Origin: Methanoculleus oceani
GTDB taxonomy: Archaea > Halobacteriota > Methanomicrobia > Methanomicrobiales > Methanoculleaceae
Assembly (NCBI RefSeq): GCF_023702065.1
Contig: NZ_QFDM01000002.1
Location: 434,001 to 498,000, forward strand
Length of the DNA: 64,000 nucleotides
Reading direction: 5' to 3'
A program made the position numbers and the translations under genes. Position 1 is the first letter of the stretch; every line of letters starts with the position of its first letter. The notes beneath the pieces were generated by a model. That model was not told where the DNA came from. It saw only the letters and a program-made list of their open reading frames with translations, and searched no databases. Positions 17,991 to 27,608 of the stretch are shown piece after piece.

Positions 17991-18577
17991 GGGGACCGGC
18001 TACGACTGGTGTGGCTCCTTGAGCCTTAGAAACCTGCACAGGTAGGTGCTCAAATCCCCATTCCTCGCCAGTCACATTTTTCAGTGGTTCCCTCACACGT
18101 CCTTTGCTTGTTTAGGCCCATCGCACGGATTTCGAGGGGATATCGCCACGCGGGGAGGGGCTGACGGGGAGTGCGAGCGTAGCGAGCTTGAGCACCGTTA
18201 GGTGCGAGGGGGGAGCACCCCCCTCTCCTGTCTCTACCACACAAAGGGGATACCCGTAACCCCCACCCCGCCCGGCCTCCGGCCTCCTCACCCGCACCTG
18301 CGGTGCTCATGCTCCGGCCCTACGGCCCGTCGCACCCCACACCTCGGGGCGGGGGCAGTGCGTGGCGATAAGCGACGTTCCGGATGAGCGGAGCTCGAGC
18401 ACCGAAGGTGCGCAGCCACTGCAATACACTGTACCGGGTTTTGCCCTGTTCTTGCCCTGATGGGTGTACGCAAGCGAAGGGTGCTTGCAAACTCCCCCAA
18501 AGAGTTCAGGTACATGATAGACCGGATAACACTCCGGCCCGCACGCACCCGCTCTAAAAAAGAAGTCCGAGGATCCC
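17991..18577. other. 587-base intergenic region with palindromic repeats
   Basis: I see no gene. Just after thiI, GGCTC CTT GAGCC (18013-18025) is a small terminator-like hairpin. The middle contains three copies of an AGCACC-N-GGTGC type palindrome (see repeat entry). The right end, 18420-18577, before the SepCysS stop, shows nothing recognisable. Confidence 0.6.
18191..18411. repeat. Three copies of a GAGCACC/GGTGC palindromic repeat
   Basis: Copies lie at 18191-18208 (AGCACCGTTAGGTGCGAG), 18294-18307 (GCACCTGCGGTGCT) and 18398-18411 (AGCACCGAAGGTGC). The first is identical, in reverse complement, to 44993-45010. Arms pair with changing central bases. This looks like a dispersed intergenic palindromic element; related sequence is at 4355-4510. 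Confidence 0.65.
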
Positions 18578-19756
18578 TCAGATAATATTCAGCCCGTTCT
18601 CTCGCGCAATCTCGACAAACGACTCCCCGACGTGCCGGATCTGTTTCTCGGTCAGCCCGAAGGTGTTGAACTTCCAGACCTTGGTGGAGCCGGGGATGAC
18701 GCCGGTGATCCCGCGCTTCTTTAAGTCGCTCGAGAGGAAGAAACCGCGCTTCTTGTGCCGCTCCGCCACCGTGTCGAAGGACTCGCGGGTATCGATCCGG
18801 GTCAGGGTGTGCTCTCTGGGGTAGTCGGAGAGGACCTTCGTCCCCTCGATGGAGAGGAGGGCGTCGACGACCGCCTGCGAGTGCGCCACCTCGGTCTCCC
18901 AGTGCTGCACCCGCTCCGTGACATGGGGGAACGAGGCCATCATCCCGACGACGGTGACGCCCATCAGGGTGCAGCCCATCATCTCCACCTCTTTGATCCC
19001 GAACGTCCGGCCGGTCACGTCCCCCTTTGCCTGAGTCGTCCGAAAGACCCGCTTCGCGTGCTCGTTCGTCGTCGCGAGGACGCCCGAGGGTGCCGGGGCC
19101 GCCATGCTCTTGTGGCCCGACCCGACCACGAAGTCGGCACCGAGCGCTTTGCCGTCGACGGGCATGATCCCGACCGTGTAGGCGCCGTTGACGAGGACCG
19201 GGATGTCGTACTGGTGGGCGACCTTTATGATGCCCGCAACGTCGTGGACGTTCCCGAACTGGTAGTCGACGTGGTCGACGAAGAGCAGGGGCGGCGTCTT
19301 CGAGAACTTCCGGATCACCGCCTCGATCTTTTCTGCCGCGGCATCGGGGGTGATGTGGTTCGCTGCGTCCTTCGGGATTTCGAGCGGAATCCCGCCCGCT
19401 TCCTCGACCGCCACGAACTCGGTGTAGTGGGCGAGCGACGTGACGATGACCGGGTCGCCTTTCTCCACGAACGTGCTCGCGACCGCCTGGAACCCCCGGC
19501 GCGCTCCAGGAACCACCCGCGCCGTGTCCATATTCAGCCATGCGGCGAGGTCCGCGTGGAACTGCGCGATGGGGGGTTTCTGGATGTAATCGAGCCTGAA
19601 GGGGCTCCGGCAGTTGTCGCAGACCGAGTAGCCGTCGCCGAAAGAGATTGCCGCCTTCATGGCATCTGCTGTGAGCCGTCCGCCCGCCTGGATGGGGTCG
19701 ATGTTGATGTACATCTCCTCGACATCACGGGATTCGATATCGACTGCGCACTTCAC
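18578..19756 (-). CDS. pscS: O-phosphoseryl-tRNA:cysteinyl-tRNA synthase (SepCysS)
   Basis: The protein has 392 residues. It is a fold-type I PLP enzyme with GSGHKSMAA holding the PLP lysine (Lys 216). YSVCDNCRSPF (Cys 46, Cys 49) and MMGCTLMG (Cys 262) match the three cysteines needed for activity in SepCysS. It converts Sep-tRNA-Cys, made by SepRS, into Cys-tRNA-Cys using a sulfur donor; this is the methanogen route to cysteine. Its start overlaps the end of a 60-residue upstream gene by four bases, so the two are translated together. Confidence 0.95.
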   Translation of the reverse strand: MKCAVDIESRDVEEMYINIDPIQAGGRLTADAMKAAISFGDGYSVCDNCRSPFRLDYIQKPPIAQFHADLAAWLNMDTARVVPGARRGFQAVASTFVEKGDPVIVTSLAHYTEFVAVEEAGGIPLEIPKDAANHITPDAAAEKIEAVIRKFSKTPPLLFVDHVDYQFGNVHDVAGIIKVAHQYDIPVLVNGAYTVGIMPVDGKALGADFVVGSGHKSMAAPAPSGVLATTNEHAKRVFRTTQAKGDVTGRTFGIKEVEMMGCTLMGVTVVGMMASFPHVTERVQHWETEVAHSQAVVDALLSIEGTKVLSDYPREHTLTRIDTRESFDTVAERHKKRGFFLSSDLKKRGITGVIPGSTKVWKFNTFGLTEKQIRHVGESFVEIARENGLNII

Positions 19757-19935
19757 CGTACCAGCTCCTCTTCGAGGATTACGATCTGCCGCTTCACCTT
19801 CTCCAGAGTGGCTGCGGCGCGCGCTTTCTGCGCTTCATCGAGGTCATGCTCCGGAGCTGTCTCCCGCAGGAGGAACCGGAGGTCGGAGAGGAGGAAGAGC
19901 GCCTGAAAAACTGCATCTACGGCCCGTTTTGACAC
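19753..19935 (-). CDS. Small helical protein coupled to SepCysS
   Basis: 60 residues, helical and charged (SKRAVDAVFQALFLLSDLRF, then KARAAATLEKVKRQIVILEE), with no cysteine. I choose GTG 19935 because GGTGATC, complementary to the 16S rRNA 3' end, precedes it; TTG 19950 would add five residues. Its stop overlaps the SepCysS ATG by four bases. It is far shorter than SepCysE. A partner or assembly role with SepCysS is inferred only from coupling. A TATA-like CTAATATATCC lies at 19963-19973 on the minus strand. Confidence 0.65.
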   Translation of the reverse strand: MSKRAVDAVFQALFLLSDLRFLLRETAPEHDLDEAQKARAAATLEKVKRQIVILEEELVR

Positions 19936-20065
19936 GAGATCACCATACAAATATCAGTGAGGATATATTAGTTTAAGCGTATTATGGGCGCCGGCCCGGT
20001 GCCGGACACTTTCGCACCGCAGAGATCAGGCATTTATGCACGAGGGACATGGAGACTAATTGGGC

Positions 20066-21226
20066 ATGAAGATCGTTCACCTGGCAGACACGCATCTCGG
20101 ATTATCGGCTTTTAACCGGATGGATCCGGAAACCGGGATGAACCTGCGCGAACAGCTCGTCTACGACAACTTCCTCGCCGCCGTCGACCGGATCGTTGCC
20201 TTACGGCCTGATGCGCTCGTCCACGCGGGCGACCTCTTTCACCAGGTCAAGCCGAAGACCCGCGCCTACACAACGGCGCTCGATGCCCTCTCCCGCCTGC
20301 ACGATGCGGGGATCCCGGTGCTCGCGGTCGCGGGCAACCACAGCATGGCCAAGACCCGGTACACGGCATCGCCGTTCGAGGTGCTCGAGCGAGGAGGCTA
20401 CCGCGCAAGCGACCTCTACGTCGCCCACCACAACCGCTACCGCCGGGTCGAACTGGGGGACACCGTCTTTCACCTGATACCGAATATGCTCGAGGCGGAA
20501 GGCTACCGGAGGGCGTTCGAGGGGCTTATATTCTCCAGCGGCACGAACGTGCTCGTCACCCACGGCCTTGCGAGCATCCTGAAGGACCGACGGCTGCACA
20601 CCGTCGCCGAGCACGAACTGGACGCGACGATCCTCTCCGACCGGTTCGACTACATCGCGCTCGGCCACTTCCACGGCCAGGTGCAGGTCGCCGACAATGC
20701 CTGGTACAGCGGGTCGCTCGAACACTGCAACTACGGGGAGATCGCGGAGAAGAAGGGGGGCCTCGCCGTGGACCTCGCGTCCGGGGAGGTCGAGCATATC
20801 GATCTTCCGCACACGCCGATGTTCAGCCTCGGCCGGATCAACTGCGACGGGCTCTCGGCCCGGGAGGTCGTGGACTGCATCCTCGATGCGGCCGATGAAA
20901 CCGGGAAGAGGATCCACCAGGCGATCTGCCAGATCACCCTCGACGGAATACGTCGCGAGACGCTCCGCGCACTCGACCAGAAGGCGCTCCAGGATGTCCG
21001 GAACCGTGCGCTCGACCTCAAACTGCAGGTGCTGGCCGCCGACGATCCGTCCCGGATCTTTTACGAAGACTCGCTTGTCGGGGTGGACTACATCGGCGAG
21101 TTCGAGCGTTTCGTGGAGAAAGAGCACCTCGCTCCCGGCGAGGAGGAGTTCGTGAAGAAGACCGGGACGGAGGTTCTCCGGTCGGTCATCGCACGCCATA
21201 AAGAGGGAGAGCGTGCTGCTGAATAA
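20066..21226 (+). CDS. mre11: DNA double-strand break repair nuclease Mre11
   Basis: About 386 residues. The phosphoesterase motifs are all present: HLADTHLG, HAGDLFHQVKPK, VAGNHSM, VTHGLAS and GHFHGQ, which bind two Mn ions. Mre11 with Rad50 opens and trims broken DNA ends. ATG 20066 is the conventional start; TTG 20060 has a better spaced GGAG. TTTATGC near 20033-20039 may be the TATA box, giving a very short leader. First gene of a four-gene overlapping operon. Confidence 0.95.
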   Translation: MKIVHLADTHLGLSAFNRMDPETGMNLREQLVYDNFLAAVDRIVALRPDALVHAGDLFHQVKPKTRAYTTALDALSRLHDAGIPVLAVAGNHSMAKTRYTASPFEVLERGGYRASDLYVAHHNRYRRVELGDTVFHLIPNMLEAEGYRRAFEGLIFSSGTNVLVTHGLASILKDRRLHTVAEHELDATILSDRFDYIALGHFHGQVQVADNAWYSGSLEHCNYGEIAEKKGGLAVDLASGEVEHIDLPHTPMFSLGRINCDGLSAREVVDCILDAADETGKRIHQAICQITLDGIRRETLRALDQKALQDVRNRALDLKLQVLAADDPSRIFYEDSLVGVDYIGEFERFVEKEHLAPGEEEFVKKTGTEVLRSVIARHKEGERAAE

Positions 21227-24200
21227 ACTCCGGATGCGGAACTTCAAGCGGTTCCGCGACCAGGAGATCGCCTTCCAGGACGGGATCACGGGCATCGTCG
21301 GGAACAACGGGACCGGCAAGAGCAGCATCGTCGCCGCCATCCTATTCGCCCTCTACGGCCTCCAGGGGACCGGGCTCGACGGGAACTATATCGTCAGCTC
21401 CTTTGCAGGACCGCAGGACGTCTGCGAGGTCCGCCTGGACTTTTTAGTCGGCGGCAACGAGTACGCCGTCGTCCGGAAGTTCAAGCGCCGCTCCTCCTCG
21501 ACGCTCCACGAAGCAAACCTCTACCTGAACCAGAAACTCCTCGCAAGCAGCGTCCAGAAGGTAGGGCAGGAAGTGCAGCGGATCGTCGGCATGGGCCCGG
21601 GCGACTTCCGCAACACCATCTACGCCGGGCAGAAAGAGCTCCTCGCCCTGATCGAGACCCGCGCCGGGTCCCGGAAGGACTGGTTCATGCAGGTGCTGGG
21701 CATCGATTACCTCAAGAAAGACAGCATGGAAGACCTCAAGCAGGTGATCGATGCCCGGGAAGGTGCCTTCCGGGAGTTATCGGGAAGGCTCCAGGAACTG
21801 GATGCCAACGGAGTTCGCGACCGCCTTGCGGCGCTCCGCACCGGGCTTGCCGGCGCGGAGGAAGAGTCGGAGCGGGCCGGTGCCGGAGAGCGGAGTGCCG
21901 CCGAGTTGCTCGAGCATGCCCGGAGGGAGCGCGACCGGCTGCTCTCCGTGCGCGACCGGTACCTGCACTTTACCCGTGAAGAGGAGGTGCTCGCGGGCGA
22001 GATCGCACGACTCCGTACCGAGTGCCTGGAGGCAGAGGGAGAGATTGAAAAACGGCGGCTGCTGCAGGACGAACTCGAAGGACTCTCTCTTCTCGCCGGC
22101 CGCTACGAGCCCCTGAAGGCGGAGGTTGCCGCGATGGCGGAGGAGAAGGCGCTCGCCGACCGCCTTGCTCTTGAGGCGAACTCCATCGAGGGGCAGGTCA
22201 GGGAATACGACGAACGCCGCGCGAAGACTGAAGCCGAACTCGTCGCACTTGCAGAAGACGAGAAGGCGGTTGCCGGCCTTGCACAGGAGGTCGGGGAGTG
22301 GCAGGCCCTCCGCGACCGCATCACGGCAATGAAGGCGCTCCAGCCGGAGTACGACGCCCTCCGCGAAGAACTCGCCCGCATGGACGAGCGGTTTTTCCAG
22401 ACGGAGCGGCGCGTCCGCGAGAACCGGCTGGAGATCGAAGAGGTCGAGGAGAAGGCCCGGCGCCTCCGTGCGCTTGAGGCGGAGATCGGTGACTACGACA
22501 GTCTCCGTGCCCGTGAAGAGGTGCTTCTTTCGGTCATGGAGTTTGCCCGGCAGGAAGAGTGGTGCCTGCGGGAGGTCGACGCCGCTTCCGAAGAGATGAG
22601 CCTGCTCGAGAGCGAGATCGCCGGCCTTGCCCGGCAGCTCGCCGGGATGGGCACCATCGAGGAGGAGATCGAGTCGGCGGAGAGCCGGAAAGATTACCTG
22701 ACCTCGCGGATCAGTGCCTGCGCCGAACGCCAGGAGGCGATCCGCGAAGAGATCAGGAGGCTGGCCGAGCACCGGGCAGAGATCCTCGCCGCGGGTCCGG
22801 AAGGGTCCTGCCCGACGTGCCACCAGGGCCTCGGCGAGCACTACGAGGAACTGGTCGCCGACCTTGCGGCCGCTACAGATTCGATGCAGAAGACGCTCGC
22901 CGGTCTTGAGGACGAGTACACGAGGGCGACCGCCGACCACCAGGGTCTCGTCGCCGGGCTGCAGGACCTTCACCGGCAGCGCACCTCCTCTCAGCGCTTA
23001 AAAGAGCAGCACGCGCTTTACTCGTCCCGGTACGAGCAGAGCGCGGGTGTCGTGCAGCGGTGGCGGGCCGAGGCGGAGGAGCACCGTGCCGCGATACGGA
23101 TGCTCGGCGTGGAGGAGTACGACCCGGCGGCGCACGCCGCCCTCAAGGAGCGGATCCGCTCTCTCGCGGAGATGCGGGCGGCGGCCGATACCCTCCGGGG
23201 CGAGTGCAGCCGCCTCCCCACCCTCCAGGAGGAGCGGCAGCGGCTCATCGCCGACGTCGAGGTTTACCTCGCCCGCAAAGAAGCGACCGAGACGAAGATC
23301 TCGGGGCTCGGGTTCGACCCGGAGGCCCGGCAGCGCCTGGAGACAGAGGCGCAGGCGCTCGAGGCGTCCTACCGCGCATACGCGGAGACACAGGCCCGGC
23401 TTCTACGGCGGCCGGCGCTGGAGGAGGAGCAAAGGGCCGTTGCCGCCAGGATTGATGGGCTCCGGGAGAGGCTGCAGGCTATCGGGAGCGAACTCGCCCG
23501 CCTCTCGTTCGACCCGGAACGGTTCGCGAGCCTCGGGGAGGAGTGCAGCCGGGCTGATACGGCGCACCAAAAAGCGGTTGAACTCCGCGTCCGCCTCGAG
23601 GAGGTCCCGCGGCTGCTCGAGGGACTGGAGGCGAAACGGGCTCTCCTCGCGAACCGGGAGAGCGAACTGCTCCGGGTCAGGGAGGCCGTCGGTGATCTCG
23701 GTTTCGACGAAGAGATGGTCGCGGCAGCGCAGGAGGCGCTAGCCGGTTGCGAGCGTGGTCTTCTCGCGGCACGGGAGCAGGGGTATGCGGCCGCCGCCCG
23801 GATAAGCAGCCTGAAGGCGGAGATCGAGAGCGAAGCAGGGCGGCTCTCCCGGGCGGAGGACCTCATCAGGCAGCAGGAAACGCTACTTGAGGAGACCGGA
23901 CGCCTGAAACTGACCAGGTCGCTCATCAAGGACTACACGGACTACCTCCTCCAGGTGGTCAGGGACCGGATCGAGGAGGAGGCGGGGAGGGTGCTTGCCG
24001 AGATCACCGACGGGCGGTACGGCACCGTGATGCTGGACGACGATTTCACCGTCCTCGTCCACGACATGGGAGACGACTACCCTGCCGACCGGTTCAGCGG
24101 CGGAGAACAGGATGATATCGCCATTGCTCTCCGGGTAGCCCTCTCCCGGTTCCTTGCCGAGGTGAACGAGGTGCACGACTCCACGTTCCTGATCTTCGAC

Positions 24201-24386
24201 GAGATCTTCGGGAGCCAGGATGAAGGGCGGCGAAACAACCTCCTCCGGGCGCTCCGGACCCAGGAGGCCCATTTCCCCCAGATCCTCCTCATCTCTCACA
24301 TCACCGAGGTCCAGGACGAGTTCTCGACGACACTCATGGTCGAGATGGGCGCCGATCAGGCAAGCAGGGTCCGGGAGTTCGAATGA
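21213..24386 (+). CDS. rad50: DNA double-strand break repair ATPase Rad50
   Basis: 1057 residues, GTG start, overlapping mre11 by 14 bases. Walker A is GNNGTGKSS (about residue 30). Long heptad-rich coiled coils flank the zinc hook SCPTCHQ (Cys 533 and Cys 536), almost exactly at the middle of the protein. The C-terminal lobe has the ABC signature RFSGGEQDD and Walker B FLIFDEIFGSQD. Rad50 is the SMC-like clamp that tethers DNA ends and regulates Mre11. It overlaps nurA by four bases. Confidence 0.96.
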   Translation: MLLNKLRMRNFKRFRDQEIAFQDGITGIVGNNGTGKSSIVAAILFALYGLQGTGLDGNYIVSSFAGPQDVCEVRLDFLVGGNEYAVVRKFKRRSSSTLHEANLYLNQKLLASSVQKVGQEVQRIVGMGPGDFRNTIYAGQKELLALIETRAGSRKDWFMQVLGIDYLKKDSMEDLKQVIDAREGAFRELSGRLQELDANGVRDRLAALRTGLAGAEEESERAGAGERSAAELLEHARRERDRLLSVRDRYLHFTREEEVLAGEIARLRTECLEAEGEIEKRRLLQDELEGLSLLAGRYEPLKAEVAAMAEEKALADRLALEANSIEGQVREYDERRAKTEAELVALAEDEKAVAGLAQEVGEWQALRDRITAMKALQPEYDALREELARMDERFFQTERRVRENRLEIEEVEEKARRLRALEAEIGDYDSLRAREEVLLSVMEFARQEEWCLREVDAASEEMSLLESEIAGLARQLAGMGTIEEEIESAESRKDYLTSRISACAERQEAIREEIRRLAEHRAEILAAGPEGSCPTCHQGLGEHYEELVADLAAATDSMQKTLAGLEDEYTRATADHQGLVAGLQDLHRQRTSSQRLKEQHALYSSRYEQSAGVVQRWRAEAEEHRAAIRMLGVEEYDPAAHAALKERIRSLAEMRAAADTLRGECSRLPTLQEERQRLIADVEVYLARKEATETKISGLGFDPEARQRLETEAQALEASYRAYAETQARLLRRPALEEEQRAVAARIDGLRERLQAIGSELARLSFDPERFASLGEECSRADTAHQKAVELRVRLEEVPRLLEGLEAKRALLANRESELLRVREAVGDLGFDEEMVAAAQEALAGCERGLLAAREQGYAAAARISSLKAEIESEAGRLSRAEDLIRQQETLLEETGRLKLTRSLIKDYTDYLLQVVRDRIEEEAGRVLAEITDGRYGTVMLDDDFTVLVHDMGDDYPADRFSGGEQDDIAIALRVALSRFLAEVNEVHDSTFLIFDEIFGSQDEGRRNNLLRALRTQEAHFPQILLISHITEVQDEFSTTLMVEMGADQASRVREFE

Positions 24387-25423
24387 TGGACCAGAAAGAT
24401 CTCTACCGGGACGCGATCCGGCGGGTCGCGGGGAGGATCCGGGAGGCCGCTCCGGAGGACCTTGCCGGTCAGTTCTCGGTCGCCGGCGGGTTCGACGCGG
24501 CATCCTACCGTCGCTGCCGGCCCGAGTTCGGGGGGGCCGTCTGCGCGGTGGACGGGAGCAACACCATCGTCCTTGATGCCGGCAGTTTCGCCATTGCCGC
24601 CGTCAGGGCGTCGGTCAGCGCGTATGCCGGCGGCACGCGCCTCTGCCACCGGAAGACGCCTCTCTACGTCGTCACGGTCAACCCCGGAGCCGGGAACGAG
24701 GACTTTGATTCGCTCTTTTACGACTGCTTCCACTGCTCCCCGAAGGTGCACCTCGACCACGACGACCCGATCCGGAACACCGCCGTCGTACGGGATACCC
24801 TTGAGTTCTGGGCGGCGACGGAGATGGCTGCAGAACTCGACGCCGGGGACCTCATCGTCCTCGACGGCACGCTCCAGGTCCGCCATGCAAGCCACGACGA
24901 GGTCGTCGAGAACCTCTTGAACCTCTGCAACCTCCGGGGGGTGCTCATCGCCGCGGTGACGAAACGGACATCGCTCACCTGGGGCGGGGGGCACCCGATC
25001 GTCCCGGCGGCGGAAGGGTTCGCCCGCGACCTCGGTGTCCCCGAGCCCTGGTACCTCTGCGTCTCCGCCGCCGAAGGCCTGATCGACCGCCGGGAGACGT
25101 ACCTCTGGAAGCAGCGGGGCGAGCAGTATGTCGCGCGGCTGCACCCGCGGGCGCAGAGGGCGTTCAAGGTGGAGATCCCCAAATACTACAGCCCGGAGAT
25201 GGTCGAAGAGGTCTTCTCCGCGCTCGCCTTCTTTGCCGACGACGGAAGGGTCACGGGCTACCCCTACCCGCTCCTCGACGCCCACCTCACCACGAAGATC
25301 GGGAGGGATGCGGTCGAGCAGGTCCGCCAGGACATCATCCGGAGCATGGACCTGCTCGGCATGAACCTTGCCGATTACACCGGCATCTTTGGAGACTATC
25401 ACGATGAATTTGATCGATATTGA
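24383..25423 (+). CDS. nurA: 5'-3' end-resection nuclease NurA
   Basis: 346 residues from ATG 24383, overlapping rad50 (ATGA). CAVDGSN near residue 55 is the family's catalytic Asp motif, and DLIVLDGTLQ near residue 155 supplies the second acidic cluster. NurA is an RNase-H-fold nuclease that works inside the HerA motor during resection after Mre11-Rad50 has acted. Its stop lies inside herA. Confidence 0.93.
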   Translation: MMDQKDLYRDAIRRVAGRIREAAPEDLAGQFSVAGGFDAASYRRCRPEFGGAVCAVDGSNTIVLDAGSFAIAAVRASVSAYAGGTRLCHRKTPLYVVTVNPGAGNEDFDSLFYDCFHCSPKVHLDHDDPIRNTAVVRDTLEFWAATEMAAELDAGDLIVLDGTLQVRHASHDEVVENLLNLCNLRGVLIAAVTKRTSLTWGGGHPIVPAAEGFARDLGVPEPWYLCVSAAEGLIDRRETYLWKQRGEQYVARLHPRAQRAFKVEIPKYYSPEMVEEVFSALAFFADDGRVTGYPYPLLDAHLTTKIGRDAVEQVRQDIIRSMDLLGMNLADYTGIFGDYHDEFDRY

Positions 25424-26999
25424 CGGCGACGACGCCTCGAAATACCGCCTGATCGGGGACCGGGTGCTCGGTTACCGGTTTGCCGTCCCCCACGACGAGG
25501 AGCTCTACCTCGGGGACGTCTTAAAGATCACCGACAGCGTCAAGGGACTGACGTTCTTTGCCAAGGTGAGCGACCTTCTCCACGACTGCAACTTCTCCGA
25601 CCCGAACTGGGACACCCGCCCCCATACCGAGCACTTCTACGGGATAGGGGAGGACGTCTTCATCCTCGTGGAGGCGATGCCGCTCGGGTACGTGACCGAA
25701 GACGGCACCTTCCGGAAACCCCGGACGATCCCGGCGAAGTTCTCCCGCGTGGAGCGGCCACAGGCCGGCGACTTCGCGTTCCTGCGGCAGGTGATGGGCG
25801 AGATCGAGGTCGGCGTGATGAAGACCGGCCAGGGCGTCTTAAAGGACGTGAGAGTGGCGCTTCATTCGGTGGTGATGCGCCAGCACATGGGGGTCTTTGC
25901 CACGACGGGCATGGGGAAGAGCAACTTCATGAAGGTCTTCTGCGCGTCCTGCATGCAGGCCCGGCAGTTCGGGCTCCTCATCGTGGACCCGCACGGCGAG
26001 TACGTGGCGGGAGGGCGGTCGTCGAGCGGAGAGGCTACCCGGGGGCTCCTGCACTACCAGGCCGGCCGGGACGGGCTCTCCGTCTTCTCCACCCGCCCGG
26101 AGCAGTTCCGGAAGAAGTACCGCCTGGACCAGCTTTACCTGGACTACGACGACTTCAGGGCGCCCGATCTTCTCCTGCTCTACGAGCACTCCCCGCCCCA
26201 GCGCGAGGTCGTGGAGATGCTCGAGAGCACGCCCGGTTCGGACGTGATCGACTTCTTCCAGAACACCGACTTCGCGACCTTCGATGCCGAGACCTACACC
26301 GGCCGGCACCCCCGGATTGCCCGGGACCTGAGGAACTTCTCGCCGAGCACGCTCTCGGTGATGCAGCGGCGCATCGCAGGCATGATGAACCGGAACCGGG
26401 GCTTCTTCCGGAGGCAGGGCTCCTCGATCCCCGACATCATGAAAGCGCTCCATGAGAACAAGGTCGTCCTGATCGATATCCCGGGGATGAGCGAGCAGAG
26501 CGAACTCTTCGTCCTCTCGATCATGACGCGCAGGATCATGCGCAGCCACCAGGGCGAAGATACCGGGGGCGAGGGGGAGCCCAGACAGGTGCTGATCACC
26601 ATCGAGGAGGCCCAGCGGGTGCTGGGGTCGGGGCTCGGGAGCACCAGGACCTTCCGGGAAGCCGCGATGGAGGGGCGGAAATTCGGCGTGGGGCTCTGCG
26701 TCGTGACCCAGCAGCCCAAAAACATCGACGCCCGGGTCCTTGCGCAGTTGAACACCTTCGTGGTGATGGGACTCTCCGACCGGGGCGATCGCGACATCAT
26801 CGCAAGCAGCGCAAAACAGGATCTCTCCCGCCTGGACACCGAGATTCAGACGCTTGAAGCAGGAGAAGCGGTCATCAGCACCATCGGGATCCCGTTCCCG
26901 GTGAGTACCAGGATCCATCTCTTCGAGGACTACATCCGGGACCTCAACGGAAGGCCGGGAAAAAAGCCGATAGATGACGGGCTCGATGCGACATTTTAA
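25404..26999 (+). CDS. herA: DNA translocase/helicase HerA
   Basis: About 531 residues. An N-terminal HAS-barrel-like region is followed by a FtsK/HerA ATPase: ATTGMGKSNFMK (Walker A, near residue 170), LLIVDPHGEY, VLITIEEAQRVLG (Walker B) and VTQQPKNID (sensor). HerA is a hexameric ring that pumps DNA to NurA. I start at ATG 25404, where GGAG lies 10 bases upstream; the gene overlaps nurA by 20 bases. The last base is followed by a short gap and the convergent OB-fold gene. Confidence 0.95.
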   Translation: MNLIDIDGDDASKYRLIGDRVLGYRFAVPHDEELYLGDVLKITDSVKGLTFFAKVSDLLHDCNFSDPNWDTRPHTEHFYGIGEDVFILVEAMPLGYVTEDGTFRKPRTIPAKFSRVERPQAGDFAFLRQVMGEIEVGVMKTGQGVLKDVRVALHSVVMRQHMGVFATTGMGKSNFMKVFCASCMQARQFGLLIVDPHGEYVAGGRSSSGEATRGLLHYQAGRDGLSVFSTRPEQFRKKYRLDQLYLDYDDFRAPDLLLLYEHSPPQREVVEMLESTPGSDVIDFFQNTDFATFDAETYTGRHPRIARDLRNFSPSTLSVMQRRIAGMMNRNRGFFRRQGSSIPDIMKALHENKVVLIDIPGMSEQSELFVLSIMTRRIMRSHQGEDTGGEGEPRQVLITIEEAQRVLGSGLGSTRTFREAAMEGRKFGVGLCVVTQQPKNIDARVLAQLNTFVVMGLSDRGDRDIIASSAKQDLSRLDTEIQTLEAGEAVISTIGIPFPVSTRIHLFEDYIRDLNGRPGKKPIDDGLDATF

Positions 27000-27086
27000 C
27001 GGCAACGCACGAAGGTAATGTGGGCAGGAAACATCCTGTTTCCGCCGGTCCCTTCACTGAATTGCTTGGCGCTCCCCGGAGGGGCG

Positions 27087-27596
27087 TCAGGATTGCTGAT
27101 TCTTCTCGACTTTACGTATGGAGACGCAGTTGACCACCGCTTCTCCGGTCATGATGTAGCGTTTGACGACGGTTCCGAGCACCTCGACCACGTCGCCTTT
27201 CTGCACGTCTTCTGCCGGCGAGGTGAACATCTTGACCGATATCTCACCTGTCCGGTCGGCGACGAGGTACTGCGGCCGGTTGAGGGACTGGAAGTAGACC
27301 CGCTCGACGACACCCTTTATGCGTACCGGTTCGCCGAGCTTGTTTAAGTTGATCTCCCGTATCCGGGCGTTCTTTGCTTCCGCTTCATACATCGGCACCA
27401 GCGATGCATACTGCTTCTGGCTCATGTAGTTGAGTGCCATGGGTATGAGAAGCAGCATGGCTGCCGCCGGAACCGCCCAAAACAGCGAGTATACATCCCC
27501 GGTTGTGAAGACATACACAGCGATCAGGACAATAAAAAAGAGGAAGACGGCCAGCGTAACGGCCGTCACCCTCACTTTGATATTTCCGATTTGCAT
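27087..27596 (-). CDS. Two-helix membrane protein with OB-fold domain
   Basis: About 169 residues. Two transmembrane segments at residues ~10-30 and ~38-55 are followed by a soluble part: EPVRIKGVVERVYFQSLNRPQYLVADRTGEISVKMF, then GDVVEVLGTVVKRY. This is the layout of a tRNA_anti-like OB-fold. ATG 27596 is chosen over TTG 27602. It lies 12 bases after fdhC on the same strand, so it is probably co-transcribed with the formate channel. Function unknown. Confidence 0.75.
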   Translation of the reverse strand: MQIGNIKVRVTAVTLAVFLFFIVLIAVYVFTTGDVYSLFWAVPAAAMLLLIPMALNYMSQKQYASLVPMYEAEAKNARIREINLNKLGEPVRIKGVVERVYFQSLNRPQYLVADRTGEISVKMFTSPAEDVQKGDVVEVLGTVVKRYIMTGEAVVNCVSIRKVEKNQQS

Positions 27597-27608
27597 CGTC
27601 AATCAGGT

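Noticed and set aside
18191-18411. Repeats that could suggest a CRISPR array
   Set aside because: Copies are palindromic, unevenly spaced and variable in the centre, with no constant spacer length. No array was seen anywhere in the window, despite the CARF-type gene.
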